The translations under genes were made by a program, and so were the position numbers. This document shows, one piece after another, positions 1-9,582 of a stretch of DNA of 64,000 nucleotides. Within the stretch, counting starts at the first letter, position 1, and each line of letters begins with the position of its first letter. The notes under the pieces were generated by a model that made no database searches, was not told where the DNA came from, and saw only the letters and a program-made list of their open reading frames with translations. Location: contig NZ_JADNQT010000002.1 of assembly GCF_015594605.1 (NCBI RefSeq), forward strand, positions 124,001-188,000, written 5' to 3'. The DNA is from Streptococcus sp. HF-1907 (GTDB lineage: Bacteria > Bacillota > Bacilli > Lactobacillales > Streptococcaceae).

Positions 1-202
1 CGCCGATTTTATCTAAATTGATATTGCCAGACAAGCCTTTAACCATAGTATTGGTCAATTCTTTCAAACGGTCAGGTCCGATAACGGTAATGATACTTGA
101 AATTGCTGTAAAGATAACGGCAAGACCAAAGATAGCTTTATAGCCTTTGAGGTAAGGAGCCAAGTTGGTTAATAATGATGTCTTTTCTTTCTTATTTTCC
201 AT
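1..202 (-). CDS. ABC exporter half-transporter, N-terminus only
   Basis: The ATG is at 202-200 with an AGGAGG-like site a few bases upstream. The gene runs off the left edge, so only about 67 residues are visible. They begin MENKKEKTSLLTNLAPYL and continue into a first transmembrane helix, as in exporters that fuse a membrane domain to an ATPase. The start overlaps the 3' end of the next ABC gene by about 11 bases, so the two are translationally coupled. Together they probably form one heterodimeric drug exporter under the MarR-type regulator at 2028-2501. The substrate cannot be told from this fragment. Confidence 0.8.
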   Translation of the reverse strand, partial: MENKKEKTSLLTNLAPYLKGYKAIFGLAVIFTAISSIITVIGPDRLKELTNTMVKGLSGNINLDKIG

Positions 203-2024
203 TTTCTAACTCCTCCTTAGATAATTGTGAGTAAGCAATTTCTTGGTAAACTGCGTTGCTTGCCAAGAGTTCTTTGTGAGTACCTTGTCCCACAACCTTA
301 CCTTCGTCAAGAACCAAGATAAGGTCAGCATCCATGATGGTTGAAATACGTTGTGCGACAATCAGTTTAGTCATTTCAGCTGTTTTTTCTTTCAATTCAG
401 TACGCAAGATACGGTCCGTCTTGTAGTCAAGGGCTGAGAAGGAATCGTCAAAGATAAGGATTTCTGGTTTACGAGCAAGAGCGCGAGCGATAGCCAAACG
501 TTGTTTTTGACCACCGGAGAAGTTGGTACCACCTTGGGCAACTTCTTCGTCCAATCCTTTTTCTTTTCCTTCAACGAAGTCCTTAGCTTGTGCCAATTCA
601 AGAGCTTCCCAGATTTTGGTATCATCAAGCGGTGCTTGATTGCTAAGACCGAATTCCATATTCGAACGGATGGTTCCGCTGAAAAGCACTGCCTTTTGTG
701 GAATGTAGCCGACCTTGTTATTGAGGTCATCGTGTGAATAGTCGTTAACATTGACACCATCAACCTTAATCCAACCTTCGGTTGCATCATAGAATCGAGG
801 AATCAAGTTAACAAGGGTTGATTTACCAGAACCTGTTGACCCGATGAGGGCAACGGTTTGACCAGCTGTTGCCTTGAAGGAAACATGTTCGATAACGTCA
901 CGTGAATTTTTAGTGTAACGGAAGGATACATCGTGAAATTCGATTTCACCTTTTTGCCCGTCAGCTTCTTTAGATTTTTCTTTGAAAGCAATAGACGGGT
1001 CAAGTGCCAAGACTTCATTGATACGTTTTGCAGATACAAGCGCACGTGGGAGAACCAAGAAAATGGCAGCCATCATCATGAATCCTATAACGACCTGCAT
1101 GGCATAAGATGAGAAGACAACCATGTCTGAGAAGACATCAACGCGGCTTGACGCTGCGGCTTTAAGGGCAAGAGCTGACGCTTTGATAGCTTCTGGCGTT
1201 GTCCCAGATAGTTTAGGCATCTTAATGTCATCGATGAGGTAAGCACCAATCCAATAAATGGCAAGTGTCAAACCAGATGAAACAGCCGTCATAACGGGGT
1301 TCATCAAAGCCATCAAACGATAAACAAATAGGTTTAAGCGGGTAAGATTTTCGTTTTCCTTGTTAAATTTATTGGTTTGATATTCTTCGGCATTGTAGGC
1401 ACGGACGACACGAATACCTGTTAGTGATTCGCGGGTAGTAGCATTCAAATCATCTGTCAATGTTTGAACCTTACTCTGTTTAGGGAAGGCAAAGACTAAC
1501 AAAATTGTTAATAGAATCAAGACAACAAGAACAGCTACCGCTACTGCACCTGTCCATCGGTCACTTTTACCCCAAATTTTGGTCAATGCCCAGATAGCCA
1601 TAATTGGTCCGCGGGTAATAACTTGCATCCCCATAGTAATCATCATTTGCAACTGGGTCAAGTCATTGGTTGTACGTGTCAACAATGATGGAATTGAAAA
1701 TTTCTTAATTTCAGCGTCTGAGTAATCCATGACTTGATTGAAAATATCAGAACGCAATCGTGTCGTGAAACTTGCTGCTGTGCGTGAAGCTAAAAATCCA
1801 ACACAGACTGCCATTAGGAAGGACCCTAATGAGAACAAGAGCATTTTTGAACCGGGGTCAATGATATCGCTGGCTTCAGTACCTTTCTTCTGAAGAAGAG
1901 TCGTAATATCTGACATGTATTCAGGACTCTTCAAGTCCATCCAAACAGCAAAACAGATAAATACGGTACTGAGGATAATCATGCCCCACTCTTTGGCATT
2001 TAGTCGTTTAAAGATTTTAAACAT
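192..2024 (-). CDS. heterodimeric ABC multidrug exporter subunit (membrane domain + ATPase)
   Basis: 610 residues. The N-terminal half has about six hydrophobic helices (first near residues 14-32, others around 65-85, 145-180 and 240-330). The C-terminal ATPase has Walker A GSTGSGKST near residue 396, signature NFSGGQKQR, and Walker B ending IFDDS. The usual catalytic Glu after Walker B is Asp here, the mark of the degenerate nucleotide site found in one subunit of heterodimeric exporters such as the BmrCD or LmrCD types. It lies 3 bp downstream of the MarR-type gene and overlaps the partner at 1-202. It probably exports drugs or other toxic compounds across the cytoplasmic membrane; the substrate is unknown. 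Confidence 0.9.
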   Translation of the reverse strand: MFKIFKRLNAKEWGMIILSTVFICFAVWMDLKSPEYMSDITTLLQKKGTEASDIIDPGSKMLLFSLGSFLMAVCVGFLASRTAASFTTRLRSDIFNQVMDYSDAEIKKFSIPSLLTRTTNDLTQLQMMITMGMQVITRGPIMAIWALTKIWGKSDRWTGAVAVAVLVVLILLTILLVFAFPKQSKVQTLTDDLNATTRESLTGIRVVRAYNAEEYQTNKFNKENENLTRLNLFVYRLMALMNPVMTAVSSGLTLAIYWIGAYLIDDIKMPKLSGTTPEAIKASALALKAAASSRVDVFSDMVVFSSYAMQVVIGFMMMAAIFLVLPRALVSAKRINEVLALDPSIAFKEKSKEADGQKGEIEFHDVSFRYTKNSRDVIEHVSFKATAGQTVALIGSTGSGKSTLVNLIPRFYDATEGWIKVDGVNVNDYSHDDLNNKVGYIPQKAVLFSGTIRSNMEFGLSNQAPLDDTKIWEALELAQAKDFVEGKEKGLDEEVAQGGTNFSGGQKQRLAIARALARKPEILIFDDSFSALDYKTDRILRTELKEKTAEMTKLIVAQRISTIMDADLILVLDEGKVVGQGTHKELLASNAVYQEIAYSQLSKEELENGK

Positions 2025-2027
2025 GAG

Positions 2028-2501
2028 TTACTCCTTTTTAGTTTTTGGAAGCTTGTGACTATCTTCCAGTAAATCAAAATGAATGTTTTTGGCTAGTGTT
2101 TTGATAACACGAACAGCCGTCTTAATGTCGTCATCACTAATATCAGCCATCATTATCTTGTGAGTATGTTCTAAAAACTCCTCAAACACTTTCGCCTTTT
2201 CATTCCCTAACTCCGTCAGAAAAATATGCTTAACACGCTTATCTTTTTCTGATGGTTGAATAGAGATGAAACCATTTTTTTCCATGCGCTTCACCAAGTT
2301 AGAAGCCACTGATTTTGAAATTCTCAAAACAGTCTCAACATCTTTGATGGAAAAGCTATCGCTAGGATGTTTGTAAAGGTACATAACCAGATGACCTTGC
2401 GGCCCTGCCAAGTGCTCCATCCCATATTCCTTAGCATTCCGATCAAGAAATTGCTCCAAGTGATTGATAAAACTGCGCATGTGTTGAATCGGACTATCCA
2501 T
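2028..2501 (-). CDS. MarR-family transcriptional regulator of the ABC exporter operon
   Basis: 157 residues with the MarR winged-helix layout: an N-terminal dimerisation helix, a helix-turn-helix around residues 52-75 (SIKDVETVLRISKSVASN), then the wing with DKRVKHIFLT. The ATG has a GGAGGTGAG site just upstream. It is the first gene of an operon with the two ABC subunits, a typical local-repressor arrangement. Two related 16-bp palindromes flank its promoter (2520-2535 and 2572-2587), which supports autoregulation. The ligand is unknown. Confidence 0.9.
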   Translation of the reverse strand: MDSPIQHMRSFINHLEQFLDRNAKEYGMEHLAGPQGHLVMYLYKHPSDSFSIKDVETVLRISKSVASNLVKRMEKNGFISIQPSEKDKRVKHIFLTELGNEKAKVFEEFLEHTHKIMMADISDDDIKTAVRVIKTLAKNIHFDLLEDSHKLPKTKKE

Positions 2502-2519
2502 GACTCACCTCCATTGATT

Positions 2520-2535
2520 AGTTATCATGAAAACT
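2520..2535. promoter_or_regulatory. putative MarR operator 1
   Basis: AGTTATCATGAAAACT is an imperfect palindrome, 7 of 8 base pairs symmetric around TCATGA. It sits between the -10 box and the start of the MarR-type gene, where binding would block transcription. It matches the palindrome at 2572-2587 in pattern AGTTnTCATnAnAACT. The binding role is inferred from position and symmetry. Confidence 0.55.
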
Positions 2536-2564
2536 ATTTTACTAATTTTAAAAGTTAAAGTCAA
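2536..2564 (-). promoter_or_regulatory. promoter of marR-ABC exporter operon
   Basis: On the minus strand, TTGACT (2564-2559) and TAAAAT (2541-2536) are separated by 17 bp, about 35 bases upstream of the MarR-type ATG. It is bracketed by the two palindromes. Confidence 0.7.
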
Positions 2565-2571
2565 GAAAAAA

Positions 2572-2587
2572 AGTTCTCATAAGAACT
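2572..2587. promoter_or_regulatory. putative MarR operator 2 (or small terminator)
   Basis: AGTTCTCATAAGAACT is symmetric at 7 of 8 pairs and lies just upstream of the -35 box. Its centre is 52 bp (about five helical turns) from the first palindrome. Runs of A on one side and T on the other mean it could also act as a small bidirectional terminator. The resemblance to 2520-2535 favours an operator. Confidence 0.5.
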
Positions 2588-2664
2588 ATTTTTTTCAAAA
2601 AATTTCTGAAACACTTACGATTTTCACTGATATTTTCAAAAAAATGCCATACCCAGCACAAAGC

Positions 2665-2691
2665 CCTCACTAGACTTTCAACCTAATGAGG
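2665..2691 (-). terminator. possible terminator after the deformylase-like gene
   Basis: CCTCACTAG at 2665-2673 pairs with CTAATGAGG at 2683-2691 (8 of 9 pairs plus one wobble), about 30 bases past the stop codon. The T run on the minus strand is not directly adjacent, so it is a weak candidate. Confidence 0.45.
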
Positions 2692-2719
2692 ACTCTATTT
2701 CATCTTCTATTTAATCCTA

Positions 2720-3130
2720 TCAAATCAAAATGCCTTCCAAGTGGTCCAATTCATGCTGGCAAACTTGGGCTGGAAAATCAGTCAATGTAATTGTCTTTTC
2801 CTGCCAGTTGATATCACGATAGGAGACTTTAATCGTCCGATAGCGCTTGGTTGGTCGGACTCCGACCAGTGACAGGCAAAGTTCTTCGGTATCATAAGGT
2901 TGTGCTTTATCAACCAAAATAGGATTGAACATGACCAAATCAGTAAATCCTATATTGATAATAATCACGCGCTTGAGACTGCCAATCATATTAGCCGCCA
3001 TCCCAACACAGACCTCGCGGTTTGCTGCCAGCGCATCTTGTAAATCTTTTGCCAGTGATAAATCCGATTTAGTCGCCTCAAGTGACTTCTGTTGCAAGAA
3101 AAAAGTATCTCGTATAATTGGTTTAATCAT
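2720..3130 (-). CDS. short peptide deformylase-like protein
   Basis: 136 residues, about two thirds the length of the main streptococcal deformylase. The zinc-site motifs are present: HELDH near the C-terminus (HExxH) and ELCLS carrying the metal-ligand Cys. Motif 1, normally GxGxAAxQ, reads VGMAANMIG, so the conserved Gln is Met, and the Gly of EGCLS is Leu. Such short proteins occur alongside a full-length def in streptococci. Activity on N-formyl peptides is uncertain. It follows an acetyltransferase gene with a 6-bp gap, so the two are probably co-transcribed. Confidence 0.75.
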   Translation of the reverse strand: MIKPIIRDTFFLQQKSLEATKSDLSLAKDLQDALAANREVCVGMAANMIGSLKRVIIINIGFTDLVMFNPILVDKAQPYDTEELCLSLVGVRPTKRYRTIKVSYRDINWQEKTITLTDFPAQVCQHELDHLEGILI

Positions 3131-3136
3131 TCTATC

Positions 3137-3547
3137 TTACTCCGATCTATAATAGGAAATCATGTGACCATCAGCTAGTGGTTTCATGCCAAAAGACTGG
3201 TAAAAATGATTGTCGACCTCATCCGTTAAATCTGTAACCACCTCGAACAATCTTACATTTTGAAATTTATCTAAGGTTTCTTGAAACAGGAGACTTCCAA
3301 TCCTTTGCTTTTGATAAGGCGGTGCGACAAGTAAATCTTGAACATAAACAATATGCTCACCGTCGCCCACGCATCTGATAAAACCAATCAAACGATCATC
3401 CTCAAAGGCACCTAAAACCCATAAGGAATTGGCAAATGCACGCAATAATTTGGCGTCATCACTGAGATAAGTCGACCAACCAACAGATTGATAAAGCTTC
3501 CTAACTTTTATAGTAGTCTTCAATGAAAAATTATTATAAGTAATCAC
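3137..3547 (-). CDS. GNAT-family N-acetyltransferase
   Basis: 136 residues with a GNAT core: the central strand IVYVQDLLVAPPYQKQRIGSLL contains the acetyl-CoA loop QKQRIG, followed by the C-terminal NHFYQSFGMKPL motif. The substrate is unknown. The start is a GTG with AAGGAG about 6 bases upstream. An extended -10 box lies at 3569-3577. It is probably transcribed with the downstream deformylase-like gene. Confidence 0.85.
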   Translation of the reverse strand: MITYNNFSLKTTIKVRKLYQSVGWSTYLSDDAKLLRAFANSLWVLGAFEDDRLIGFIRCVGDGEHIVYVQDLLVAPPYQKQRIGSLLFQETLDKFQNVRLFEVVTDLTDEVDNHFYQSFGMKPLADGHMISYYRSE

Positions 3548-3568
3548 ACTAATCTCCTTACTTTCTTG

Positions 3569-3577
3569 ATTATAACA
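3569..3577 (-). promoter_or_regulatory. extended -10 promoter of the GNAT-deformylase-like pair
   Basis: On the minus strand the sequence reads TGTTATAAT, an extended -10 (TGn plus TATAAT), about 20 bases upstream of the GTG start. No good -35 is visible, as is common for extended -10 promoters. Confidence 0.6.
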
Positions 3578-3578
3578 T

Positions 3579-3606
3579 AAAAGGAACCCTACTTTGGATC
3601 CCTTTT
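3579..3606 (-). terminator. terminator downstream of gdhA
   Basis: AAAAGGAACCC (3579-3589) and GGATCCCTTTT (3596-3606) form an 11-bp imperfect stem about 70 bases past the gdhA stop. The left arm abuts the -10 region of the next gene. Confidence 0.55.
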
Positions 3607-3676
3607 ATACTTTATTGGAAGTTATTATTGGCTAAAGAAATCTGCGCCTTGATATCTGTAAATACCTAACGGCTTT

Positions 3677-5065
<1,389 letters not shown>

Positions 5066-5076
5066 TTACAAAGAAT

Positions 5077-5105
5077 ATTATAAATTTTCTGAATATTTCT
5101 GTCAA
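5077..5105 (-). promoter_or_regulatory. consensus promoter of gdhA
   Basis: TTGACA (5105-5100), a 17-bp spacer and TATAAT (5082-5077) on the minus strand: a perfect sigma-A consensus, which suggests strong expression. About 48 bases separate it from the ATG. Confidence 0.85.
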
Positions 5106-5186
5106 GTATTTTTTGCAAATTTTTGAAAAAATATTGCTTTTAATGTCAGAAAATGTAACATAATCACTGCTATTTACCAAATAAAA

Positions 5187-5216
5187 AATTCTTCAGACCA
5201 AAAATCTAAAGAATTT
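5187..5216 (-). terminator. terminator of the kimA-like gene
   Basis: AAATTCTTCAGA (5187-5198) pairs with TCTAAAGAATTT (5205-5216), 11 of 12 pairs plus a wobble, and a T-rich stretch follows on the minus strand. It lies immediately past the stop at 5223. Confidence 0.75.
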
Positions 5217-5222
5217 CCTCAT

Positions 5223-7070
5223 TTATTTTTTCAAGTGATAGGTATAGGTAGCAATTACAATATCTTCGTGCCAGCGTAATTTTGCTCGTAGGCGCAGACT
5301 CATTTGGTTGTGAAGCGTATTTTGCCAAGGGTGTTTAGGAATGAATTTTGGAATGATGACTGTCATGGTGTGGCCTTTTTGACTGGCTTCTTTGGTCATG
5401 CGTTCTACAAATTTCGCAGTTGGATTAATAATATCACGATAGTCTGATTCGATATTCACAAACTGAACATCTGGGAAATAGTCCTTAAATTCTGTTTGAA
5501 TTTCCTTGTCTTTTGCTTCCGTTTCCTTGGTCGAAACGTGCATTGCAACAACGGTTTGTCCAATACTACGTGCATAATTAACCGCACGGATGCTTGCCTG
5601 CGTCATATTTCCCACCAAAATCAAAACGGTATTACCATCATAATGAATATTTTTCACATCATCCGTCAAACGCAGCTGCATAGCGACATTTTGATAATGA
5701 CTGCGAATGGAGTAAAAGAGGGCTAAGAGGGCAATAATAATGGGGAAGAATGGCCAAATGTCACCCAAGCGGAAAACAAGCAGAATGCCAATAATCATAT
5801 AACAAATGAAGGCACCAATGATATTAGCCACCGAGTGTTTGAGAAAATGATTGCCATAAATTTTCTTCCAATGAACGACCATCCCCGTCTGAGAGAGGGC
5901 AAATGGAATGAAAACACCGATGGTATAAAGTGGAATCAAGCGTTCTGTTGACCCTTCAAAAATGAAGAGGAGGGCAATGGCACCAATCGCAAGCGTGATA
6001 ATTCCGTTTGAATAACCAAGTCGGGCACCTTTTTCCATAAACATGTGTGGCATATATTTGTTTTTAGCCATGTTGAAGGAAAGCATTGGAAAGGCTGAAA
6101 ATCCGGTGTTAGCTGCGACTGCCAAGATGAGGGCAGTTGAGAGTTGGAAAATATAGAATAGTGTATTTCCCACAACTGAATCTCCAAAAACGCGCTGCGC
6201 AATTTGTGCCAAAACAGTCACGTGACCATCAGGAACAATGCCCAACCAATAGTTGAGGCCTGTAATTCCCGCAAACATGATTCCCAAAATTATTGCCATA
6301 ATTCCTAAAGTCTTAGCTGCATTGACTTCTTTAGGCTTTTTGAAAAATGGCACAGCGTTAGAGATAGCTTCCACCCCTGTCAATGATGCCGAACCGCTGG
6401 TAAAGGCACGCAACAAAAGGAAAATCGTCACATTAGAAACCACCTTGCCGACATGGGCTGTCGCATGATAAGCTAAGTGCCCAGTCAGAATTTGGAAGGC
6501 ACCAAAACCAAGTAAAAACAAGGTGCTAACGATGAAGAGATAGACTGGAATCATCAAAGAAGCTGCTGATTCACGTAGCCCACGCAAATTCATGAACATC
6601 AACAAGAGCACCAGTACAATGGCAATCAGCAGGGTATGTTCCTTCATAAATGGGAAGGCTGAGACCAGGGCATCCGCCCCTGATGATACAGATACCGCAA
6701 CGGTTAACATGTAGTCCACCAAGAGACTGCCTCCTGAAATCAAGCCCATTGTCGGTGATAAATTTTCAGTAGAAACCACATAGGCACCGCCACCTTGCGG
6801 ATAAGCATAAATGACCTGCTTATAGGAAATCGTCAGACTAGCTAATAAAACTAAAACTAGGAGACCAATGGGTAAAGACCACCAAATAGCAGATGCTGAT
6901 ACAGCCGTAAGTACCAGAATAACTTGCTCTGGACCGTAAGCGATAGATGACAGGGCGTCACTAGACAACATAGCTAAGGCTTGCGTCTTAGTCAACAAAT
7001 GACCTTCCTCAGATTCTCCAACAGATGCTAGAGGAGAGCCAATGAAAAAATTCTTAACTTTTTCAAACAC
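5223..7070 (-). CDS. kimA: KimA/YdaO-type high-affinity potassium importer (APC/KUP fold)
   Basis: 615 residues: a 12-TM APC-type membrane domain (about residues 30-450) followed by a cytoplasmic C-terminal domain (about 470-615). Stretches such as TKTQALAMLSSDALSSIAYG, YAYPQGGGAYVVS, SLTGVEAISNA and the ending HNQMSLRLRAKLRW closely resemble Bacillus subtilis KimA, a proton-coupled K+ importer. In Bacillus kimA is controlled by c-di-AMP through a riboswitch and the C-terminal domain. Here the leader is only about 25 bases, so no such riboswitch is present. Many databases call such proteins amino acid permeases, so the potassium role is inference by similarity. Confidence 0.8.
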   Translation of the reverse strand: MFEKVKNFFIGSPLASVGESEEGHLLTKTQALAMLSSDALSSIAYGPEQVILVLTAVSASAIWWSLPIGLLVLVLLASLTISYKQVIYAYPQGGGAYVVSTENLSPTMGLISGGSLLVDYMLTVAVSVSSGADALVSAFPFMKEHTLLIAIVLVLLLMFMNLRGLRESAASLMIPVYLFIVSTLFLLGFGAFQILTGHLAYHATAHVGKVVSNVTIFLLLRAFTSGSASLTGVEAISNAVPFFKKPKEVNAAKTLGIMAIILGIMFAGITGLNYWLGIVPDGHVTVLAQIAQRVFGDSVVGNTLFYIFQLSTALILAVAANTGFSAFPMLSFNMAKNKYMPHMFMEKGARLGYSNGIITLAIGAIALLFIFEGSTERLIPLYTIGVFIPFALSQTGMVVHWKKIYGNHFLKHSVANIIGAFICYMIIGILLVFRLGDIWPFFPIIIALLALFYSIRSHYQNVAMQLRLTDDVKNIHYDGNTVLILVGNMTQASIRAVNYARSIGQTVVAMHVSTKETEAKDKEIQTEFKDYFPDVQFVNIESDYRDIINPTAKFVERMTKEASQKGHTMTVIIPKFIPKHPWQNTLHNQMSLRLRAKLRWHEDIVIATYTYHLKK

Positions 7071-7100
7071 GATGATACTCCTTAAATGAAATAACGATTT

Positions 7101-7129
7101 ATTATAGTCTTATCCAACTGCTTTAGCAA
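7101..7129 (-). promoter_or_regulatory. promoter of the kimA-like gene
   Basis: Minus strand TTGCTA (7129-7124), 17-bp spacer, TATAAT (7106-7101). It is divergent from the promoter at 7213-7241. Confidence 0.7.
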
Positions 7130-7212
7130 GTGCTTTTTCAATTCGAAATCATAATGTTATTTTCTTGTAAATTTCCAAAACATTTACAGAAAACCTACTA
7201 CATTACCTGATT

Positions 7213-7241
7213 TTGACATTTGTGCTGATTCATTCTATAAT
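7213..7241 (+). promoter_or_regulatory. consensus promoter of the HdeD-like gene
   Basis: TTGACA (7213-7218), 17-bp spacer, TATAAT (7236-7241): perfect sigma-A boxes 32 bases upstream of the ATG. Confidence 0.85.
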
Positions 7242-7273
7242 GAAGTGGATGATATTGAAATGGAGTATTTATT

Positions 7274-7783
7274 ATGAAATGGTTTCCTTTAGTGGGTGGC
7301 ATTGTTGCCCTACTGGCTGGGATTTTCCTCCTTGTTAATCCGCTAGTGACAGTGGCAACTGTGGGTTGGTTTCTTGCCTTATTCGTATTTATTTCAGGTA
7401 TTTCTAGCCTGACGGGGTATTTCTTAGCAGATGCCTACCATCGTAGTGTCTGGTTCTTGGTTCAAAGTATCGTCTCTGTCATTTTTGGCTTGATTCTTTT
7501 GACAAGTAATGCTCTGTCACTCTCAAGCGCTGTTATTACCATCTTGGCTTACTGGGTTCTTGTTAGTGGCATCATTCGCTTAGTTGGTGGGATTCAAATG
7601 CAAAAGATTGCTTTTCCCGGAGCAAGTCGCTACATCGGGTCTGCGGTAATTGCCATCATCATTGGCTTAATTTTGCTGGGGCAACCTCTGCTTACTGCTG
7701 CCATTATCGGACGCTTTGTGGCACTTCTGTTCATCGCTATCGGTGCGTCAGCCATTTACACTTTTATCAGAATTAACTATTAA
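7274..7783 (+). CDS. HdeD/DUF308-family small membrane protein
   Basis: 169 residues, almost entirely hydrophobic, with about six helices in three pairs, the DUF308 layout. HdeD of E. coli is linked to acid resistance, but that role is not established for Firmicute members. It is a single-gene unit with its own consensus promoter and a hairpin shared with the converging ABC operon. It is divergent from the potassium importer, so a role in pH or ion stress is conceivable but unproven. Confidence 0.8.
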   Translation: MKWFPLVGGIVALLAGIFLLVNPLVTVATVGWFLALFVFISGISSLTGYFLADAYHRSVWFLVQSIVSVIFGLILLTSNALSLSSAVITILAYWVLVSGIIRLVGGIQMQKIAFPGASRYIGSAVIAIIIGLILLGQPLLTAAIIGRFVALLFIAIGASAIYTFIRINY

Positions 7784-7784
7784 G

Positions 7785-7811
7785 AAAAGCAAGCCATCAA
7801 GACTTGCTTTT
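7785..7811. terminator. bidirectional terminator between converging genes
   Basis: AAAAGCAAG (7785-7793) and CTTGCTTTT (7803-7811) form a 9-bp perfect stem, with Ts following on the plus strand and the matching A run giving Ts on the minus strand. It serves both the plus-strand HdeD-like gene and the minus-strand ABC exporter. Confidence 0.85.
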
Positions 7812-7812
7812 T

Positions 7813-9582
7813 TTATTTACTTTTGGCAAACTGGCTATTATAGAGGTCATAGTAGAATCCCTTATCTGCCAGCAAGCTGTCGTGGTTACCTTGTTCAATA
7901 ATTTGTCCGTCTTTGAGGACTAGAATCTTATCAGCTTCCTGAATGGTTGACAAACGGTGGGCGATGACAAAACTTGTTCGTCCTTCCATCAATTTTTTCA
8001 TAGCTTTTTGAATAAGCAATTCAAGGCGAGTATCAACAGATGATGTTGCTTCATCCAAAATCAGAATTTTAGGGTCTGCCAACAAGGCACGCGCAATGGT
8101 CAAGAGTTGTTTCTGACCGAGTGAAATGTTGCTTGATTCCTGATTCATTTCCATCTTGTAGCCACCTGGAAGTGTTCGGATAAAATGGTCAACGTTAGCA
8201 GCCTTGGCAGCCTCAACGATTTCTTCATCAGTAGCCTCCAAATAACCAAAACGAAGATTTTCCTTAATACTACCTTCGTAAAGCCAAGCGTCCTGCAAGA
8301 CCATACCAAATTGTCGGCGGTATTCTTGTCGTGACAGATGACGAATGTCATGACCATCCACCTTGATAGATCCACTCGTGACATCATAAAAACGCATCAA
8401 GAGGTTGATTAGAGTTGTCTTACCAGCTCCCGTTGGTCCAACGATAGCGACCATTTCACCTGGCTCAACCTCCAAGTTAAAATCACGAATCAAGGGCTTA
8501 TCTTCAACGTATTGGAAATCAACATGCTGGAAGCTGACGCGTCCTGTCAAATCTTGGCTGAGTGTTTCTGTGACATCGTTAACTTCATTTTCTTCATCCA
8601 AAACTTCAAAAATACGTTCTAGTGAAGAGCGGGCGCTTTGCAGAATACCAGCTAGCTGGGTAATGGTCTGAATGGGTTGACTAATCTGCCAAACGTATTG
8701 AACGAAGGCCTGCATGTTACCAACAGTCAATTTTCCAGCCAAGACCATGAGACCGCCGGCAAGAGCGACAAGCAAGTAAGCCATATCTGAAATGGCATTT
8801 AGGACTGGCATCATGATTCCTGAGGTGAAGCTGGCCTTGAAGCCGACATCACGGAGTTCTTCGGTGATTTGTCGGAAGTCCTTGCTTGACTCTTCCTCAC
8901 GACCGTAAAGTTTGATGATATTAAATCCAGTCAAATTTTCCTGAACGAAGCCATTCAAATTTCCAAGAATATTGGCTTGACGCTTGAAGTAAGGCTGTGA
9001 CCGTTTCATGATAAATTGAGCGCTGAAATAAATCAGTGGCATACAGGCAATCAGAATCATAGCCATAGGCACATTGATATAAAGAATCATGGCCACAACT
9101 AAAATGATACTCAAGAAAGCATTGATGATTTGCAGAAAACTTTGTTGGAGAGCGTTGGAAACAGTTTCAACATCGGATGTGAAACGCCCCAGCATATCAC
9201 CGAATTGGTGCTTGTCAAAGTAAGAGACTGGAATATTGTTGATTTTCTGGCTCAAGTCCTGACGTAAATCGCGAATGCTACTTTGCACCACATTAGTCAT
9301 GAAATAGTTTGACCCGTAGGAACCCACTTCGTACAAGAAACCACGCAAGAAATAAACGACCAAAACGATGACGATGTAATGAACATCAATATGAGCACCA
9401 GCCACCCCCTTAGCCATATCCAGCAGATTAGCCGTTAAACGAGTAATAGCCAATCCCAATATGAAGGGCTCTAATACGCTCATGACAGCACTCAAGACCT
9501 TGAGGAAAATAGCTAGGTAAAGGGCGCCTTGGTAGTTTTTCAGATAAGTCCAGAGGCGTAGAAAGACATTTTTTTGCTTCAT
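7813..9582 (-). CDS. ABC multidrug exporter subunit B (canonical Walker B)
   Basis: 589 residues. Membrane domain of about six helices (residues 18-310), then an ATPase with Walker A GPTGAGKTT and Walker B LILDEATSS with the catalytic Glu intact. Its signature is NISLGQKQL (SLGQ in place of SGGQ). The partner gene starts directly upstream with no gap. A canonical Walker B with an altered signature here, and the reverse in the partner, is the expected split of a heterodimeric exporter. It is comparable to streptococcal PatAB or SatAB drug pumps, but the exact orthology is not certain. Confidence 0.88.
   Translation of the reverse strand: MKQKNVFLRLWTYLKNYQGALYLAIFLKVLSAVMSVLEPFILGLAITRLTANLLDMAKGVAGAHIDVHYIVIVLVVYFLRGFLYEVGSYGSNYFMTNVVQSSIRDLRQDLSQKINNIPVSYFDKHQFGDMLGRFTSDVETVSNALQQSFLQIINAFLSIILVVAMILYINVPMAMILIACMPLIYFSAQFIMKRSQPYFKRQANILGNLNGFVQENLTGFNIIKLYGREEESSKDFRQITEELRDVGFKASFTSGIMMPVLNAISDMAYLLVALAGGLMVLAGKLTVGNMQAFVQYVWQISQPIQTITQLAGILQSARSSLERIFEVLDEENEVNDVTETLSQDLTGRVSFQHVDFQYVEDKPLIRDFNLEVEPGEMVAIVGPTGAGKTTLINLLMRFYDVTSGSIKVDGHDIRHLSRQEYRRQFGMVLQDAWLYEGSIKENLRFGYLEATDEEIVEAAKAANVDHFIRTLPGGYKMEMNQESSNISLGQKQLLTIARALLADPKILILDEATSSVDTRLELLIQKAMKKLMEGRTSFVIAHRLSTIQEADKILVLKDGQIIEQGNHDSLLADKGFYYDLYNSQFAKSK

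Noticed and set aside
7071..7260. ydaO (c-di-AMP) riboswitch upstream of the KimA-like gene
   Set aside because: The leader between promoter and start is only about 25 bases; the aptamer needs well over 100.
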